NCBI RefSeq assembly: GCF_019345525.1
Contig: NZ_JAHKRA010000002.1
Span: 1 to 64,000, forward strand
Source: Flavobacterium sp. NKUCC04_CG
GTDB taxonomy: Bacteria; Bacteroidota; Bacteroidia; Flavobacteriales; Flavobacteriaceae
Length of the DNA: 64,000 nt
Direction of reading: 5' to 3'
Part shown: piece by piece, positions 37,050-45,857 of the stretch
Layout: every line of letters begins with the position of its first letter
How positions within the stretch are numbered: the stretch's first letter is position 1
Made by a program: the position numbers and the translations under genes
The notes under the pieces: generated by a model
The model's database searches: none
What the model saw: only the letters and a program-made list of their open reading frames with translations
What the model was told of the DNA's origin: nothing

Positions 37050-37764
37050 TATTTTATTTGTATTTGAAGGAGCTACTGCAGAAGTTCAAATTATAGAAAA
37101 TTTAAAAAAATTTTATGTTCACGAAAATTTATGTGTTCACAGCATCTATGGAGGTGAGATATATCAAATCTTTAAACAAATTAAAGCAGATGAAGATTTA
37201 GACACATTCAACCTGTTAAAAGAAAGAAATTCTGAAAATAAAGAAATATTAAAAAATTTTACTAGAGATGATTTTGCGGAAATTTATCTGTTTTTTGATT
37301 ATGATGGTCATTCTATAATTGCAGATGATAGTAAATTAGTAGAATTGCTAGATTATTTTAATGAAGAAACCCATAAAGGAAAACTGTACATTAGTTATCC
37401 TATGGTTGAATCCTTAAAACATATTGCAAATTTCGATGATTTTAAAAGCTCTTGTATTAAATGCAAGGAAAAGGTAGGTTATAAAAATATTGTTTCTGTT
37501 GAAGCTCTTAAGTACTTAATAGATTTCACAAATTATGATGAAGAAATTTGGAAAACATTAATTTCTACACATTTAAAAAAAATGAATTACATATGTTTAA
37601 ATGATTATTCACTCCCTGAAAAATTATTCAACCAATTAGACATATTTTCAAATCAATTTAAAAGCTATATTGAGCCATCTAATACAGTTTCTATATTAAG
37701 TTCATATCCAGTTTTCATTCATGATTATTATGGTAACAAAAATACACTTGTAAAAATCTCATAA
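37039..37764 (+). CDS. TOPRIM-like partner protein (AbiLii/AriB-like)
   Basis: The 241-residue protein starts ILFVFEGATAE (Glu10 as the TOPRIM glutamate) and has FFDYDGH with Asp87-x-Asp89, then YPMVESLKHI. This order of E...DxD is that of TOPRIM nucleases such as RloB/AbiLii and the DUF4435 AriB of PARIS. In those systems the ATPase holds the TOPRIM protein until a phage trigger frees it to cut nucleic acid. It overlaps the ATPase gene. Assignment to a named system is not certain; it is shorter than typical AriB. Confidence 0.65.
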   Translation: MSNNILFVFEGATAEVQIIENLKKFYVHENLCVHSIYGGEIYQIFKQIKADEDLDTFNLLKERNSENKEILKNFTRDDFAEIYLFFDYDGHSIIADDSKLVELLDYFNEETHKGKLYISYPMVESLKHIANFDDFKSSCIKCKEKVGYKNIVSVEALKYLIDFTNYDEEIWKTLISTHLKKMNYICLNDYSLPEKLFNQLDIFSNQFKSYIEPSNTVSILSSYPVFIHDYYGNKNTLVKIS

Positions 37765-38057
37765 TGCCATATAATACCAACAAAATGGAGAACTATAGGA
37801 AGTGTATAAAGTTTCTACTTATTTGGTCGTAATAATCTAATTCATTAACTATTTCTATAGTTGAGCAAATAATTTAATACTATTTGTTTTGATAGTATTA
37901 ATTTTAAGACATTCGCCAAAAACTCAATTATTTTATATTTTCTAGTGATCTAGTAAACATTAAACACTTGAATTGATAATCAGCATTCGTTTATAGTATA
38001 TGATTTATAATAAAATATTTTTTAACTTTGTTACGTAGAATTAAAACGATTAAATCA

Positions 38058-38162
38058 TAGATTTAAGACTCGGTCAATTAGGTGCGCACAACAATTAAAA
38101 ACGTTGAAAGAACCTATTTTTAAAGCATACGGAGGTAGGTGTAAATCCCTCTTTATCCGCAA
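38058..38162 (+). other. Degenerate tRNA-Ser-like relic
   Basis: The segment has a D-arm-like CTCGGTCAATTAGGTGCGC and an anticodon-stem-like CAAC/GTTG. A long variable-arm region and a recognisable T-arm and acceptor end (GTAAATCCCTCTTTATCCGC) follow, in the order of a class II tRNA. The matching 5' acceptor strand is missing and the loops are wrong. It is probably a decayed tRNA or an attachment-site remnant carried by a mobile element. Confidence 0.35.
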
Positions 38163-38411
38163 CATAAAATTAACTATTACCTTATAAAGGTTTCAAAATA
38201 TAGCAAAAGCTTGCAATAAGATTAGTTTTGCAGGCTTCTATATTTTAATTATATCTTCAAAATATTTAAAAGTGCTTAAAATATTAGTGCTCAATTCGAG
38301 GCACATATCTCAGAGACAAAAAATTAAAAAATTGTTCATATATAAATTATTGAAATCTATCCAAATCCTTCATGAAATATTTCGATATATATTCTACGTC
38401 GGCTACTACAT

Positions 38412-38447
38412 AAGGACACAGTCTAAAGATTGTGTCCCTTTTTATTT
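38412..38447 (+). terminator. Terminator
   Basis: Stem GGACACA/TGTGTCC (38414-38420 with 38431-38437), extended by TCT/AGA, is followed by CTTTTTATTT. It would end a plus-strand transcript coming from the AAA/TOPRIM pair or from an unseen RNA. Confidence 0.75.
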
Positions 38448-38464
38448 ATATACATAATTATACA

Positions 38465-39044
38465 TTAGGTCAACTGTTTGGGAAGTTGCTTTTTTAGCAT
38501 ACTTTCAACAACTTCGTCAATACGTTTTTGTTTCGTTTCTTGTCGTTTGGCAAGAACAATCCAACTTAATATCATTTTTCTTTTCGACTTACTCAAGCTT
38601 AAAAAATAGTCTTTTGAGTCTTTGTGTTTATTAAAAGCTATTTCTAGATCAGCTGGTATTATCAGCTCTTCTACCTCGTCCAAAATTGTCCAAGAACCGT
38701 TTTGCTTAACAATCTCAATACTTTTAAAACCTGCTTTTGTCATTCTTTCATTATCTAATGAGGAATCGAACGACCTCTTTGTTGATTTTAGACCAAATAC
38801 TTTTAGGCTTACGTTTACTAAAATATTGTATAAACGAAGAATCATTAACTTTTTTTGTTGTACTATCAATCCAACCAAAGCAAAGCGCTTCATCCACTGC
38901 TTCTCGCCAACTAATTGAAGGAACGTTTGACTTTTTTGAATAATAAACAAGCCAAACTGATGATTTGGACCCATGGTTTTCTTCCAACCATTGTCTCCAA
39001 TCTTCTCGACTTTTAGGACAATATGTTTCTACTCCCTTAATCAT
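38465..39044 (-). pseudogene. YdeI/OmpD-associated family protein, frameshifted
   Basis: Two overlapping frames together make a complete protein of about 190 residues. The N-terminal part is in one frame (MIKGVETYCPKSREDWRQWL through WSKINKEVVRFL) and the C-terminal part in another (NERMTKAGFKSIEIVKQNGSW to the end). The shift falls near 38755-38770. The match to YdeI-type proteins is clear: DEALCFGWIDS early, and the RMTKAG and EELIIPADLEIAF segments late. YdeI proteins are linked to peptide resistance. Here the gene is broken. Confidence 0.8.
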
Positions 39045-39205
39045 TCTGTTGTGCTAACCATCTTAAAATTGCTAGCGTAGTTTCTTCTGGTCTTTCTTGT
39101 TGTATCCAGTGACCACAATCCAATCTTACAATATCCAAATTAGGAACAATATTTTTCAGATTTTCATTGATTGGAATCGTATCTTGCACACCATATATCA
39201 TAAGA
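39037..39205 (-). pseudogene. C-terminal remnant of an alpha/beta hydrolase
   Basis: About 55 codons read LMIYGVQDTIPINENLK, then IVRLDCGHWIQQERPEETT and end LRWLAQQND. This is the usual end of an epoxide-hydrolase-like protein, including the catalytic-histidine segment CGHW. The remainder is missing upstream, where the promoter region of the next gene begins. It overlaps the start of the YdeI-like gene by a few bases, so the two were once one operon. Confidence 0.6.
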
Positions 39206-39258
39206 TTAAGGATTTAATGATTTAATGAAATTAACCTGTTTTATAGTATACCTACCAA

Positions 39259-40215
39259 ATGAAAAAAATGAAAAAAAGCCGTCCTTCGTTCAGAAAGAGA
39301 ATATCAAAAATATTCTTGAAAACAATCATCGGAATTGTAGTGATAATCGCTATCCTAATCTTCGCAACATTCGTGATTCATCAAATCAATTTAAGTAGCG
39401 AAGCCGATAAAATTGAAGATTATGGTCAAAAAATAAAAGTTTTTGATGGTACAATAAACACGACAATAGATGGACACGGTGCAGACACGATTGTATTACT
39501 TACCGGATTTGGAACGGCAAGTCCAAGATTGGATTTTGAACCATTAATCAAGGAATTAGACAAAAAATATACAGTGATCACGATTGAACCTTTTGGTTAT
39601 GGATTGAGCAGTGAAACAAATCGCGAACGCAGTTTGAATAATATGGCGGAAGAAATCCACGAAGTGGTGAAGCAATTAAATCTAAAACGTTTTATAGTAA
39701 TGGGGCATTCCATTGCTGGGCTTTACAGCTTAGCATACATCAACAAATATCCAGGTAAAGCAACCGCTTTTGTAGGTATTGATACCAGTGTGCCAAAACA
39801 ACCTTGGCCGGGTTATAATTCGGCACCTTTAGATTTTTTAGCCAAAACAGGTGTAATGCGTGCATTTTTAAAGTTTTTTGGAGACGAAAAACCTAAAGAC
39901 GAATCAGAAGTACACCTTTTTGAACAAAAACACCTAATTACGATGAAAGTAACTGGAAACAATACTTTGAGCAGAGAAGCAACATCATTGAGTAATAGTT
40001 TTAAAGAAGCTCAAAAACTAGCTTTCCCGCAGGATTTGCCGGTATTATTATTTGCCGACCAAAACTCAGCTGTCAAAGGCTGGACGGAACTGCACCAAGA
40101 GCAAGCCAACAGCGTGGATAAGGGAAAACTAATTTTATTGCCAGGCTCTCATTATCTACATCATACTCAATCGAAACGAATTGTAGCAGAGCTTGAGTCA
40201 TTTTTAGCAAAATGA
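39259..40215 (+). CDS. Membrane-anchored alpha/beta hydrolase
   Basis: The 318-residue protein has a basic N-terminus and one membrane helix (residues 19-43). The hydrolase fold follows, with DTIVLLTGFGTASPRLD for the oxyanion region, nucleophile elbow MGHSIAG, an acid in LLFADQNS and a catalytic His in GSHYLHH. Substrate is unknown. It reads as intact and divergent from the broken YdeI/hydrolase pair. A variant start at codon 4 (second ATG) is possible. Confidence 0.82.
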   Translation: MKKMKKSRPSFRKRISKIFLKTIIGIVVIIAILIFATFVIHQINLSSEADKIEDYGQKIKVFDGTINTTIDGHGADTIVLLTGFGTASPRLDFEPLIKELDKKYTVITIEPFGYGLSSETNRERSLNNMAEEIHEVVKQLNLKRFIVMGHSIAGLYSLAYINKYPGKATAFVGIDTSVPKQPWPGYNSAPLDFLAKTGVMRAFLKFFGDEKPKDESEVHLFEQKHLITMKVTGNNTLSREATSLSNSFKEAQKLAFPQDLPVLLFADQNSAVKGWTELHQEQANSVDKGKLILLPGSHYLHHTQSKRIVAELESFLAK

Positions 40216-40695
40216 TTGAGCAAAATATAACTGCTATTTGTTATAAGAATATATGTTACTGGTTTTATTAGAAAACAACTAGGAAAACTTGTCACCATAC
40301 CTGATGAAGATTTGCTTTTCTTCTCTTCATGACTAAAAGAAAAGTTTATAGGATAATTCTGTATTTGTAAATCTCGGTAATTTTAAGGAAGTAAAATAAA
40401 AATCCGCATACTTAGAAGTATGTTAAATCAGACCACTTTTCAAAAGCCTTTCAATATTGGCTATCCCGATCTGTAGGCCATACAAATTGTGGAACTGTAT
40501 CTACTTACAAACTTCATCGGGACAATTTACTATCTTATCATGGATAAAGAGTTGATGGCTTTTGCATTTCGGCCAAACTTATTTAGGTATGCTATTTAGG
40601 GCAATGGAAGTTTGCAACAATTCAGAGCTAATAGATGAAGTGTAAGTTTTTCGTTTCTTTTTGAAATATACCAGCATCCGTTTCGCTGTTTTTTA

Positions 40696-40781
40696 TTTTT
40701 TATACACTGAACAAATCTTTCAAAAGAACTCATATTATTCATGGCAAAATCACTTCTTTAAAAATTTTGCCACGAATTAGA
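40696..40781 (+). repeat. Right direct repeat of the island (attR-like)
   Basis: It is the same sequence as 23784-23881 apart from scattered mismatches and the lack of the 12-base insertion. Like the left copy, it is followed by integrase sequence in the same direction. Confidence 0.7.
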
Positions 40782-40794
40782 TTACCAACTCTCC

Positions 40795-41030
40795 TGCTAA
40801 TCCACAAGAGCGAAAAGTAAATAAAGAAGCACTTCAAATAGCATAGATATTAACTATGCTCAAAAAGTTAAAATCTTTATATCAGCGGGCGTTTATCAAT
40901 CTTAAGTACTCCGTCATCTATTACAATGAGATAATACGCTGGTGTAATCAAGCGGGCATTAACAAGTATATTAACTTCCACTGGGCCAGGTAAACGAATG
41001 TGGTACTCTTCTTAGATAAATTTATTAAAA
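40795..41030 (+). pseudogene. Decayed tyrosine recombinase
   Basis: In one frame NPQERKVNKEALQIA (near 40799-40843) resembles the N-terminal arm-domain segment of Bacteroidota integrases. Further on, RWCNQAGINKYINFHWAR followed by a stop and TNVVLFLD (near 40938-41025) matches the active-site box around the conserved H-x-x-R-H. The middle is deleted and the R-H dyad is interrupted by a stop. It cannot be functional. Confidence 0.6.
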
Positions 41031-41060
41031 ACCCAATGCAATACCAAAATTATTTATATG

Positions 41061-41095
41061 AAAAAGAAAGTACCTCGATAAAATACTTTCTTTTT
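41061..41095 (+). terminator. Terminator-like hairpin
   Basis: Stem AAAGAAAGTA/TACTTTCTTT with a 10-base loop, A-run before and T-run after, placed after the integrase relic. Confidence 0.6.
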
Positions 41096-41242
41096 ACATA
41101 AATACTTGTTTTCAACTGATTTCATTTGAGGCTAACAAATTCAGAACAAGGTTTCCATATTATCTGATTATCTATACCTAGATTTCTACGAAATAGTAAA
41201 TCCGACACAGCAATAGATTTTGTTGTACGATATTCCCCGCTA

Positions 41243-41507
41243 CCGCACGAATCCTTTCGTGTGGTAATTAAAAATTTAATCACATCACCAACTGAAATTC
41301 GACAGAGTCAATCCTTTCGTGTGGCAAAATTCAATATACACATATTCCCTCTCCTAAACCGCAAGTAATATACTAATAAACCCAATTTTATTTTGACACA
41401 ATCAGAAGGCCAACTTTTATCGATAAACTGTCTTTATAAACACAAAACTCTCAACATGATTGAGAGTTCTTGTATATAATGCAGACCACGCGAGAGGACT
41501 CGCGCGG
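41243..41507. repeat. Repeated hairpin element in inverted orientation
   Basis: Hairpin A (41243-41264) has stem CACGAA/TTCGTG and loop TCCT. Hairpin B (41486-41507), read on the other strand, has CGCGAG/CTCGCG with the same loop. Both share the flanks CGCTACCG and GTGGT. A half copy (ATCCTTTCGTGTGG) lies at 41311-41324. The two A-T to G-C changes between A and B preserve pairing. Confidence 0.75.
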
Positions 41508-41680
41508 TAGCGTATCCGGATATTTTTAATATTCGTGCACCAGCGGGGGATTAAACCTACCGTTGGTAAGTTTAAAATAATAACACTTGCTTTTGATTTG
41601 AGTGTTTTTGCTCCTTTTAAATTAGAAGACATGCACAAATAAGCTGTTTCATGTTGTTTTACTCTGCAATCATATTTTAG

Positions 41681-42988
41681 TTATCCAAGATAAAAAATAA
41701 CTTCTCCTGTTTTTAGATCTATCAACAACCTACCTCCATAGTATCGTTGGAATTTAACTCTAATTCCTTTGTCTTTTGAGTAGTACTTAATATCATAGTC
41801 ATGGTCGCCCAGTTCGCCAACCTTTTCCCCCTTCTTATTGATAAAGACCGATTGATTGCCTTGGTAGAATGTGGCGTATCCGTTTTCAAAAGATTTCATC
41901 CTCCCATCAAATTTAAAGTCAATAACCGTTTCGCCTTTTTCATCGATAAACCCCCATTTACCGTTTTTAAGAACGGGTGCCAATCCTTCTGAAAAAATAT
42001 CAGCACCATCATAAATCATAGGAATAATCATTTTGCCTTTTCCATTCATAAAACCAAATTTCTTATCTTTATAAACAAGAAAGAGTTCCGTTCCTTTTCC
42101 TGCTACAATTTGATTGTATTCAAATGGAACAATTTCCTTTAAATCATTGTCTAATATTCCAGTTTTATAATCTTTTGTTTTTACGATATAAACTTTGTTT
42201 TGTTCATCATATACTATTTGGTAGTATACTGCAGGAAGTAAAATATTTCCTTTTGTATCCATTAAACCTTGACTTTTATTATACTGTTCTCCAACATCGA
42301 ATAAGATTATTTTTGGACTTAGGAACTCAAAAGAACTAAATGAGAAATCGTGCACCTTTTTTAGTTTTTTATCTACAAAAAAATATTGTGCTTTAATTTG
42401 AGTAACAAACAAATTATCGGCAAGTGGTTGAATCCAAAGTGGCATTTCTTTCATAATCTGATTACCCTTATTGTCAATCACGCCATAAAAACCTGTTGTT
42501 GTACGATACCACAAACCAGAATAGGGTTGTGAAATATATACAGCTTCTTCATAATTTACAGAATTAATTCTGTTGAAGTTCTCGTCTAAAACGCTAAAAT
42601 CTCTTCGTTCTCCAATAAAAAAATAGTTTTTATAGGCCTCAATATTATTTTTCTCAAATGGAAAAACAGTGTCGAGTTTTGCATTTAAAATACCAGATTT
42701 ATAATAAATGTAAGGATCTCCTTGGTTCATTTTACCGCAATCACTACAACTTTGATAGCTATAAATCTTTCCTTCCATCTCATTAAATTCTTTTTGAAGA
42801 ACAATGAATTTTTTGTTTTCAGAAATCTGAATCGACTTATATTCGGCAGGTACTATAATCGTTCCCAAACTATCTACAAGTCCACAGCTTCCTTTCTGAT
42901 AAAATTCTAAAACACCGCCAAAATCCTGGCTGAAAGCTATATTAATCGTAAATAGATAAACTAACAAAAACAGTATTCTAATCTTCAT
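41681..42988 (-). CDS. WG-repeat protein, secreted
   Basis: The 435-residue protein has a signal peptide (cleavage near AFS-QDF) and about eight WG/KWGFID-type repeats. Examples are SCGLVDSLGTIIVPAEY near residue 32, KFGFMNGKGKMIIPMIYD near 313 and KWGFIDEKGETVIDFKF near 346. WG repeats form beta-rich folds of unknown binding role. It is the second of two tandem homologues, 1 bp after the first, and ends without an obvious terminator. Confidence 0.88.
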   Translation of the reverse strand: MKIRILFLLVYLFTINIAFSQDFGGVLEFYQKGSCGLVDSLGTIIVPAEYKSIQISENKKFIVLQKEFNEMEGKIYSYQSCSDCGKMNQGDPYIYYKSGILNAKLDTVFPFEKNNIEAYKNYFFIGERRDFSVLDENFNRINSVNYEEAVYISQPYSGLWYRTTTGFYGVIDNKGNQIMKEMPLWIQPLADNLFVTQIKAQYFFVDKKLKKVHDFSFSSFEFLSPKIILFDVGEQYNKSQGLMDTKGNILLPAVYYQIVYDEQNKVYIVKTKDYKTGILDNDLKEIVPFEYNQIVAGKGTELFLVYKDKKFGFMNGKGKMIIPMIYDGADIFSEGLAPVLKNGKWGFIDEKGETVIDFKFDGRMKSFENGYATFYQGNQSVFINKKGEKVGELGDHDYDIKYYSKDKGIRVKFQRYYGGRLLIDLKTGEVIFYLG

Positions 42989-42989
42989 T

Positions 42990-44333
42990 TTATAATGGTT
43001 TTAAATCAAAAATAATTTCTCCCGTTTTTAAATCTATTAGATGCTCAAATGGCTTTTGACCATACCTATTATATCTGATGGCTTTATCTTTTAAAAAATA
43101 TCTTATATCACCTTCTTGCAATTTACCAATCATCCTGCCTTTTTTGTTGATAAAAACCGATTTAGAGTTTATTAAAGGTGTTTTTTGGTTAGTTGAAACC
43201 TTGTCTTGATAAAAAGTGGCGTAACCATTTTCAAAGCTTTTCATCTTTCCTACAAACTGAAAAGGAATCATTACTTCGTCTTTTTCGTTAATAAAACCCC
43301 ATTTACCATCTTTCAATACTGGTGCTAATCCTTCTGAAAAAACATCAGCTGCTTCATACTTTATATCAATTACCATTTTGCCTCTAGCATTAACAAAACC
43401 GTATTTCTTATCTTTGCCAATCAAAAAAAGTTTATTGTCCTTACTAGGCTTAATTTCATCATATTCTGTTGGTAATATGATATTTAAATTCTCATTTAAC
43501 ATTCCGAATTTAGCTGTTTTTACGATATAAACCTTGCTTCTCTCATCATAAAATATTTGATCGTATTCCGCAGGAAGTAAAATAGTTCCTTCGGTCCCCA
43601 TCAATCCTAATTTTCTTGTTCCGCTACTAAACAAAATTACTTTTGGAGTAAGAAAACGGAAAAAATTAAAAGAGAAATCACCTACTTTATTCAAATCTTT
43701 ATCCATCAAATAATAAGGTGCAGCAGCATAACTTTCATGATTTTTTCCTTTGACTTTAACAGCAAATAGTTTCTTAGAAATTGGCTCTATCCATAAGGGT
43801 TTTTCTTCTATAATTTGCCTTCCATTTTTTTTAACCACACCGGTAAAGCCATCTTTTGTAATGTAAAAAAAGCCTTTATATGGTTCTGTAATGCATTGCA
43901 CAATTTCATATTTGAACGGGAAAATTTCCTTAAATTTTTTATTAAAAACAGCCACACCCTTTTCTTCATGACTCACATAGTAATAAGGCTTTTTGTATGT
44001 ATCGATATGGTCATAGATAAAAGGTAAAACAGTTTTCAAATTCTTATCTAAAACCCCGTATTTATAATCGGGAAATATTCTATCTGTTACAAATCCTTTA
44101 TAAGAATCAGAACGATAGCCTTTTTGTTTACTCGCAACAATATATTTACCGTCGTTGGTAACTTTAATAGAACCATATTCAGCTGGTAAGATTATATTCC
44201 CAACACTATCTATAAGTCCTTGCTTGCGTTCATTATTCTGATCTAATCTTTCAAATACCAAAGTAGCTTTCAAATTTTGACTAAAAGAAGTTGCAACGAT
44301 AAATAGATAAATTAATAAAAAGGCCATTCTCAT
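42990..44333 (-). CDS. WG-repeat protein, secreted (tandem paralogue)
   Basis: The 447-residue protein closely parallels its downstream neighbour. It has a signal peptide (MRMAFLLIYLFIVATSFSQ) and repeats such as KQGLIDSVGNIILPAEY, KYGFVNARGKMVIDIKY and KWGFINEKDEVMIPFQF. The frame is open 19 codons further upstream, but the ATG at 44331-44333 opens directly into the signal peptide and is preferred. The pair arose by tandem duplication and has since diverged. Confidence 0.87.
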   Translation of the reverse strand: MRMAFLLIYLFIVATSFSQNLKATLVFERLDQNNERKQGLIDSVGNIILPAEYGSIKVTNDGKYIVASKQKGYRSDSYKGFVTDRIFPDYKYGVLDKNLKTVLPFIYDHIDTYKKPYYYVSHEEKGVAVFNKKFKEIFPFKYEIVQCITEPYKGFFYITKDGFTGVVKKNGRQIIEEKPLWIEPISKKLFAVKVKGKNHESYAAAPYYLMDKDLNKVGDFSFNFFRFLTPKVILFSSGTRKLGLMGTEGTILLPAEYDQIFYDERSKVYIVKTAKFGMLNENLNIILPTEYDEIKPSKDNKLFLIGKDKKYGFVNARGKMVIDIKYEAADVFSEGLAPVLKDGKWGFINEKDEVMIPFQFVGKMKSFENGYATFYQDKVSTNQKTPLINSKSVFINKKGRMIGKLQEGDIRYFLKDKAIRYNRYGQKPFEHLIDLKTGEIIFDLKPL

Positions 44334-44496
44334 AATTAATTTAATTTTATAGATATACTCAAACCAATGATAAAAAACTAAGGAAATCAATTGCCAAAAT
44401 ATTTGATTCCAAAAACTGTTTCTAGCGCAAAAGCTACTCCACTAATTTACAGCTAATAACAGCGACTTAAATGATGTTTCTACATAGTTTAAGTTT

Positions 44497-45726
44497 TTAT
44501 TTACTTTTGATAATATACAACCTACCCAAATGGTTTGAAAATAGCTGATAGGGTATTTTGGGATTGCTATAAAAAAAGTAAGGCGAAAATGTTCCCTCCC
44601 TATTTGCCGCGTAACCTTCCTGATTTTTCCCCCAATATTTGGAATGCCTCGCTTCCCATTCTCTTCCCAATGTCATAGTTTCCTTGATTTTCAAAGTGTC
44701 TTTATTAACAATAATGTTGGCGAACAAAATGCCATCCCAGTTTTCTGAACCACTATTACTTCGATTCAAGCTTATCTTTTGAAAGTATTGGTATTGGATG
44801 TTCTTATTGTAATAGGGTACTAATTTATAATCCTCTCTAGAGTAATATCTAAACAAATCATTATAGACCTTACCCCGACTTTGAATCGTTCTTTGAATCG
44901 TTCTATCACTATAAAACGCCATCCATTTATCGTTTTCCATAAAGATCGTCTTTAGAAACAGCTTGGACGGTGAATCGGTTATCCAACATTCTTTTGAAAA
45001 GAACATGGTAGCGCTTTGTTCGATTTTTGCTAAAAAATCAGCTTGTTTATTTTCACTAAAACTAAAATCTATATTATATACTTCAAATTTAATTTTTGTA
45101 GTATCCCCATCTAAAGGCCAAGTTCTATAATAGTTTTTATCTCTATTAATCAGATAGCCCTCAAACAAAATTTCATCAGTAATTGCTGTTTTGTATTTGG
45201 TGATAAAGTTTCCCAAACTGTCAAATTTGGAATATTCTTTGTATTTGACCGATTCCGCAGCTCTTGGCTCATAGGTGTCTTGAACTACTATTAATTGATT
45301 TTTTTTCGTTAAGTAGTGTTGCAAATCGGTATTACCATCAATTAACAGTAGCATTTCCTTGTTTTTAAAAGCTAATAGCGGTTGGTTAAGGTCTTGATAT
45401 GCTAGATATTTCTCAGGTAACTTACTGTTGTTGATCCCATTTAATAGCATTATATCCAAATTGGCATTCGCAACGGCTATCACTGCAGCAAAAAGAGCTA
45501 AACCGCCAAAAAGCCATCGCAGTTTGTGTATCGATTTGAAAAATGTATAAACAAAATAGAAAACGATACTGATGCAGAAAAGACCAATGGCAACGAAAAA
45601 ATGAAAAAGTTCGGCATACATTCCCTTAATTAAAGCAGGTGCAATCATCAGATAAACTGCCGTTAAGCAAAAAGCAATTAAAACTGATTTTAGAAGATGC
45701 CTAGAGAATTGTTTTTTTTCACTCAT
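44497..45726 (-). CDS. Three- or four-TM membrane protein with large soluble domain, unknown
   Basis: The 409-residue protein has hydrophobic helices at about residues 11-30, 38-62 and 68-90. A soluble C-terminal domain of about 300 residues follows, rich in Tyr, Lys and Asn. I see no catalytic motif. It sits upstream of the WG-repeat pair on the same strand with a 163-bp gap; a functional link is unproven. It may be a DUF4153/DUF4173-like protein, but I cannot confirm that. Confidence 0.7.
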   Translation of the reverse strand: MSEKKQFSRHLLKSVLIAFCLTAVYLMIAPALIKGMYAELFHFFVAIGLFCISIVFYFVYTFFKSIHKLRWLFGGLALFAAVIAVANANLDIMLLNGINNSKLPEKYLAYQDLNQPLLAFKNKEMLLLIDGNTDLQHYLTKKNQLIVVQDTYEPRAAESVKYKEYSKFDSLGNFITKYKTAITDEILFEGYLINRDKNYYRTWPLDGDTTKIKFEVYNIDFSFSENKQADFLAKIEQSATMFFSKECWITDSPSKLFLKTIFMENDKWMAFYSDRTIQRTIQSRGKVYNDLFRYYSREDYKLVPYYNKNIQYQYFQKISLNRSNSGSENWDGILFANIIVNKDTLKIKETMTLGREWEARHSKYWGKNQEGYAANREGTFSPYFFYSNPKIPYQLFSNHLGRLYIIKSK

Positions 45727-45857
45727 TTTAATTTTTATTTTGATGATTTATAAAAAACTTATCAATCATAAAGCATTTATGGTTGGACTATTCGCACTGA
45801 CTTACTTTTAAATCTATCACGATCAAACCATTCAATTTCAAAATCTCCGTGCATTTT

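Larger units (their letters stand above)
37765..38464. other. Non-coding stretch with a tRNA-like relic and two hairpins
   Basis: The 700 bases contain a degenerate tRNA-Ser-like sequence (38058-38162). A long imperfect stem at about 38196-38246 has outer AAATATAG/CTATATTT and inner AAGCTTGCAA/TTGCAGGCTT. A terminator lies at 38412-38447. A 61-codon frame at 38272-38457 lacks any recognisable feature and is not called. Confidence 0.5.
23784..41030. mobile_element. tRNA-Ala-linked genomic island carrying defence-like genes
   Basis: The boundaries rest on three observations. An imperfect direct repeat occurs at 23784-23881 and 40696-40781. A truncated tyrosine integrase follows the left repeat and a decayed one follows the right. 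The interval is packed with IS elements, pseudogenes and genes unlike the flanking core. The arrangement of tRNA, repeat, integrase, cargo, repeat and integrase relic suggests one decayed island or two that accreted in tandem. Cargo includes two nuclease-like proteins, a HEPN-STAND protein and an AAA/TOPRIM pair. Confidence 0.75.
40216..41680. other. Long non-coding stretch: right island border, relics, hairpin repeats
   Basis: It contains a possible Crp/Fnr-regulator N-terminal remnant near 40255-40395 (IRKQLGKLVTIPDEDLLFF, then stops), the right direct repeat, an integrase relic and a terminator-like hairpin at 41061-41095. Three copies of a hairpin repeat lie at 41243-41507, and a 9-bp stem AACTCTCAA/TTGAGAGTT at 41446-41468. 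No intact gene is present. Confidence 0.5.

Noticed and set aside
32672..37764. STAND gene and AAA/TOPRIM pair as a single three-gene system
   Set aside because: About 500 bases of A+T-rich DNA with a separate promoter-like site lie between them, so they are treated as two systems.
38272..38457. 61-codon plus-strand frame
   Set aside because: It has no ribosome site or family features and ends within the terminator region.
41221..41340. Short CRISPR-like array from the repeated ATCCTTTCGTGTGG
   Set aside because: There are only two direct copies and one inverted copy, unequal spacing and no cas genes.
41417..41638. 73-codon minus-strand frame
   Set aside because: It runs through the repeated hairpin element and looks like a translated repeat.
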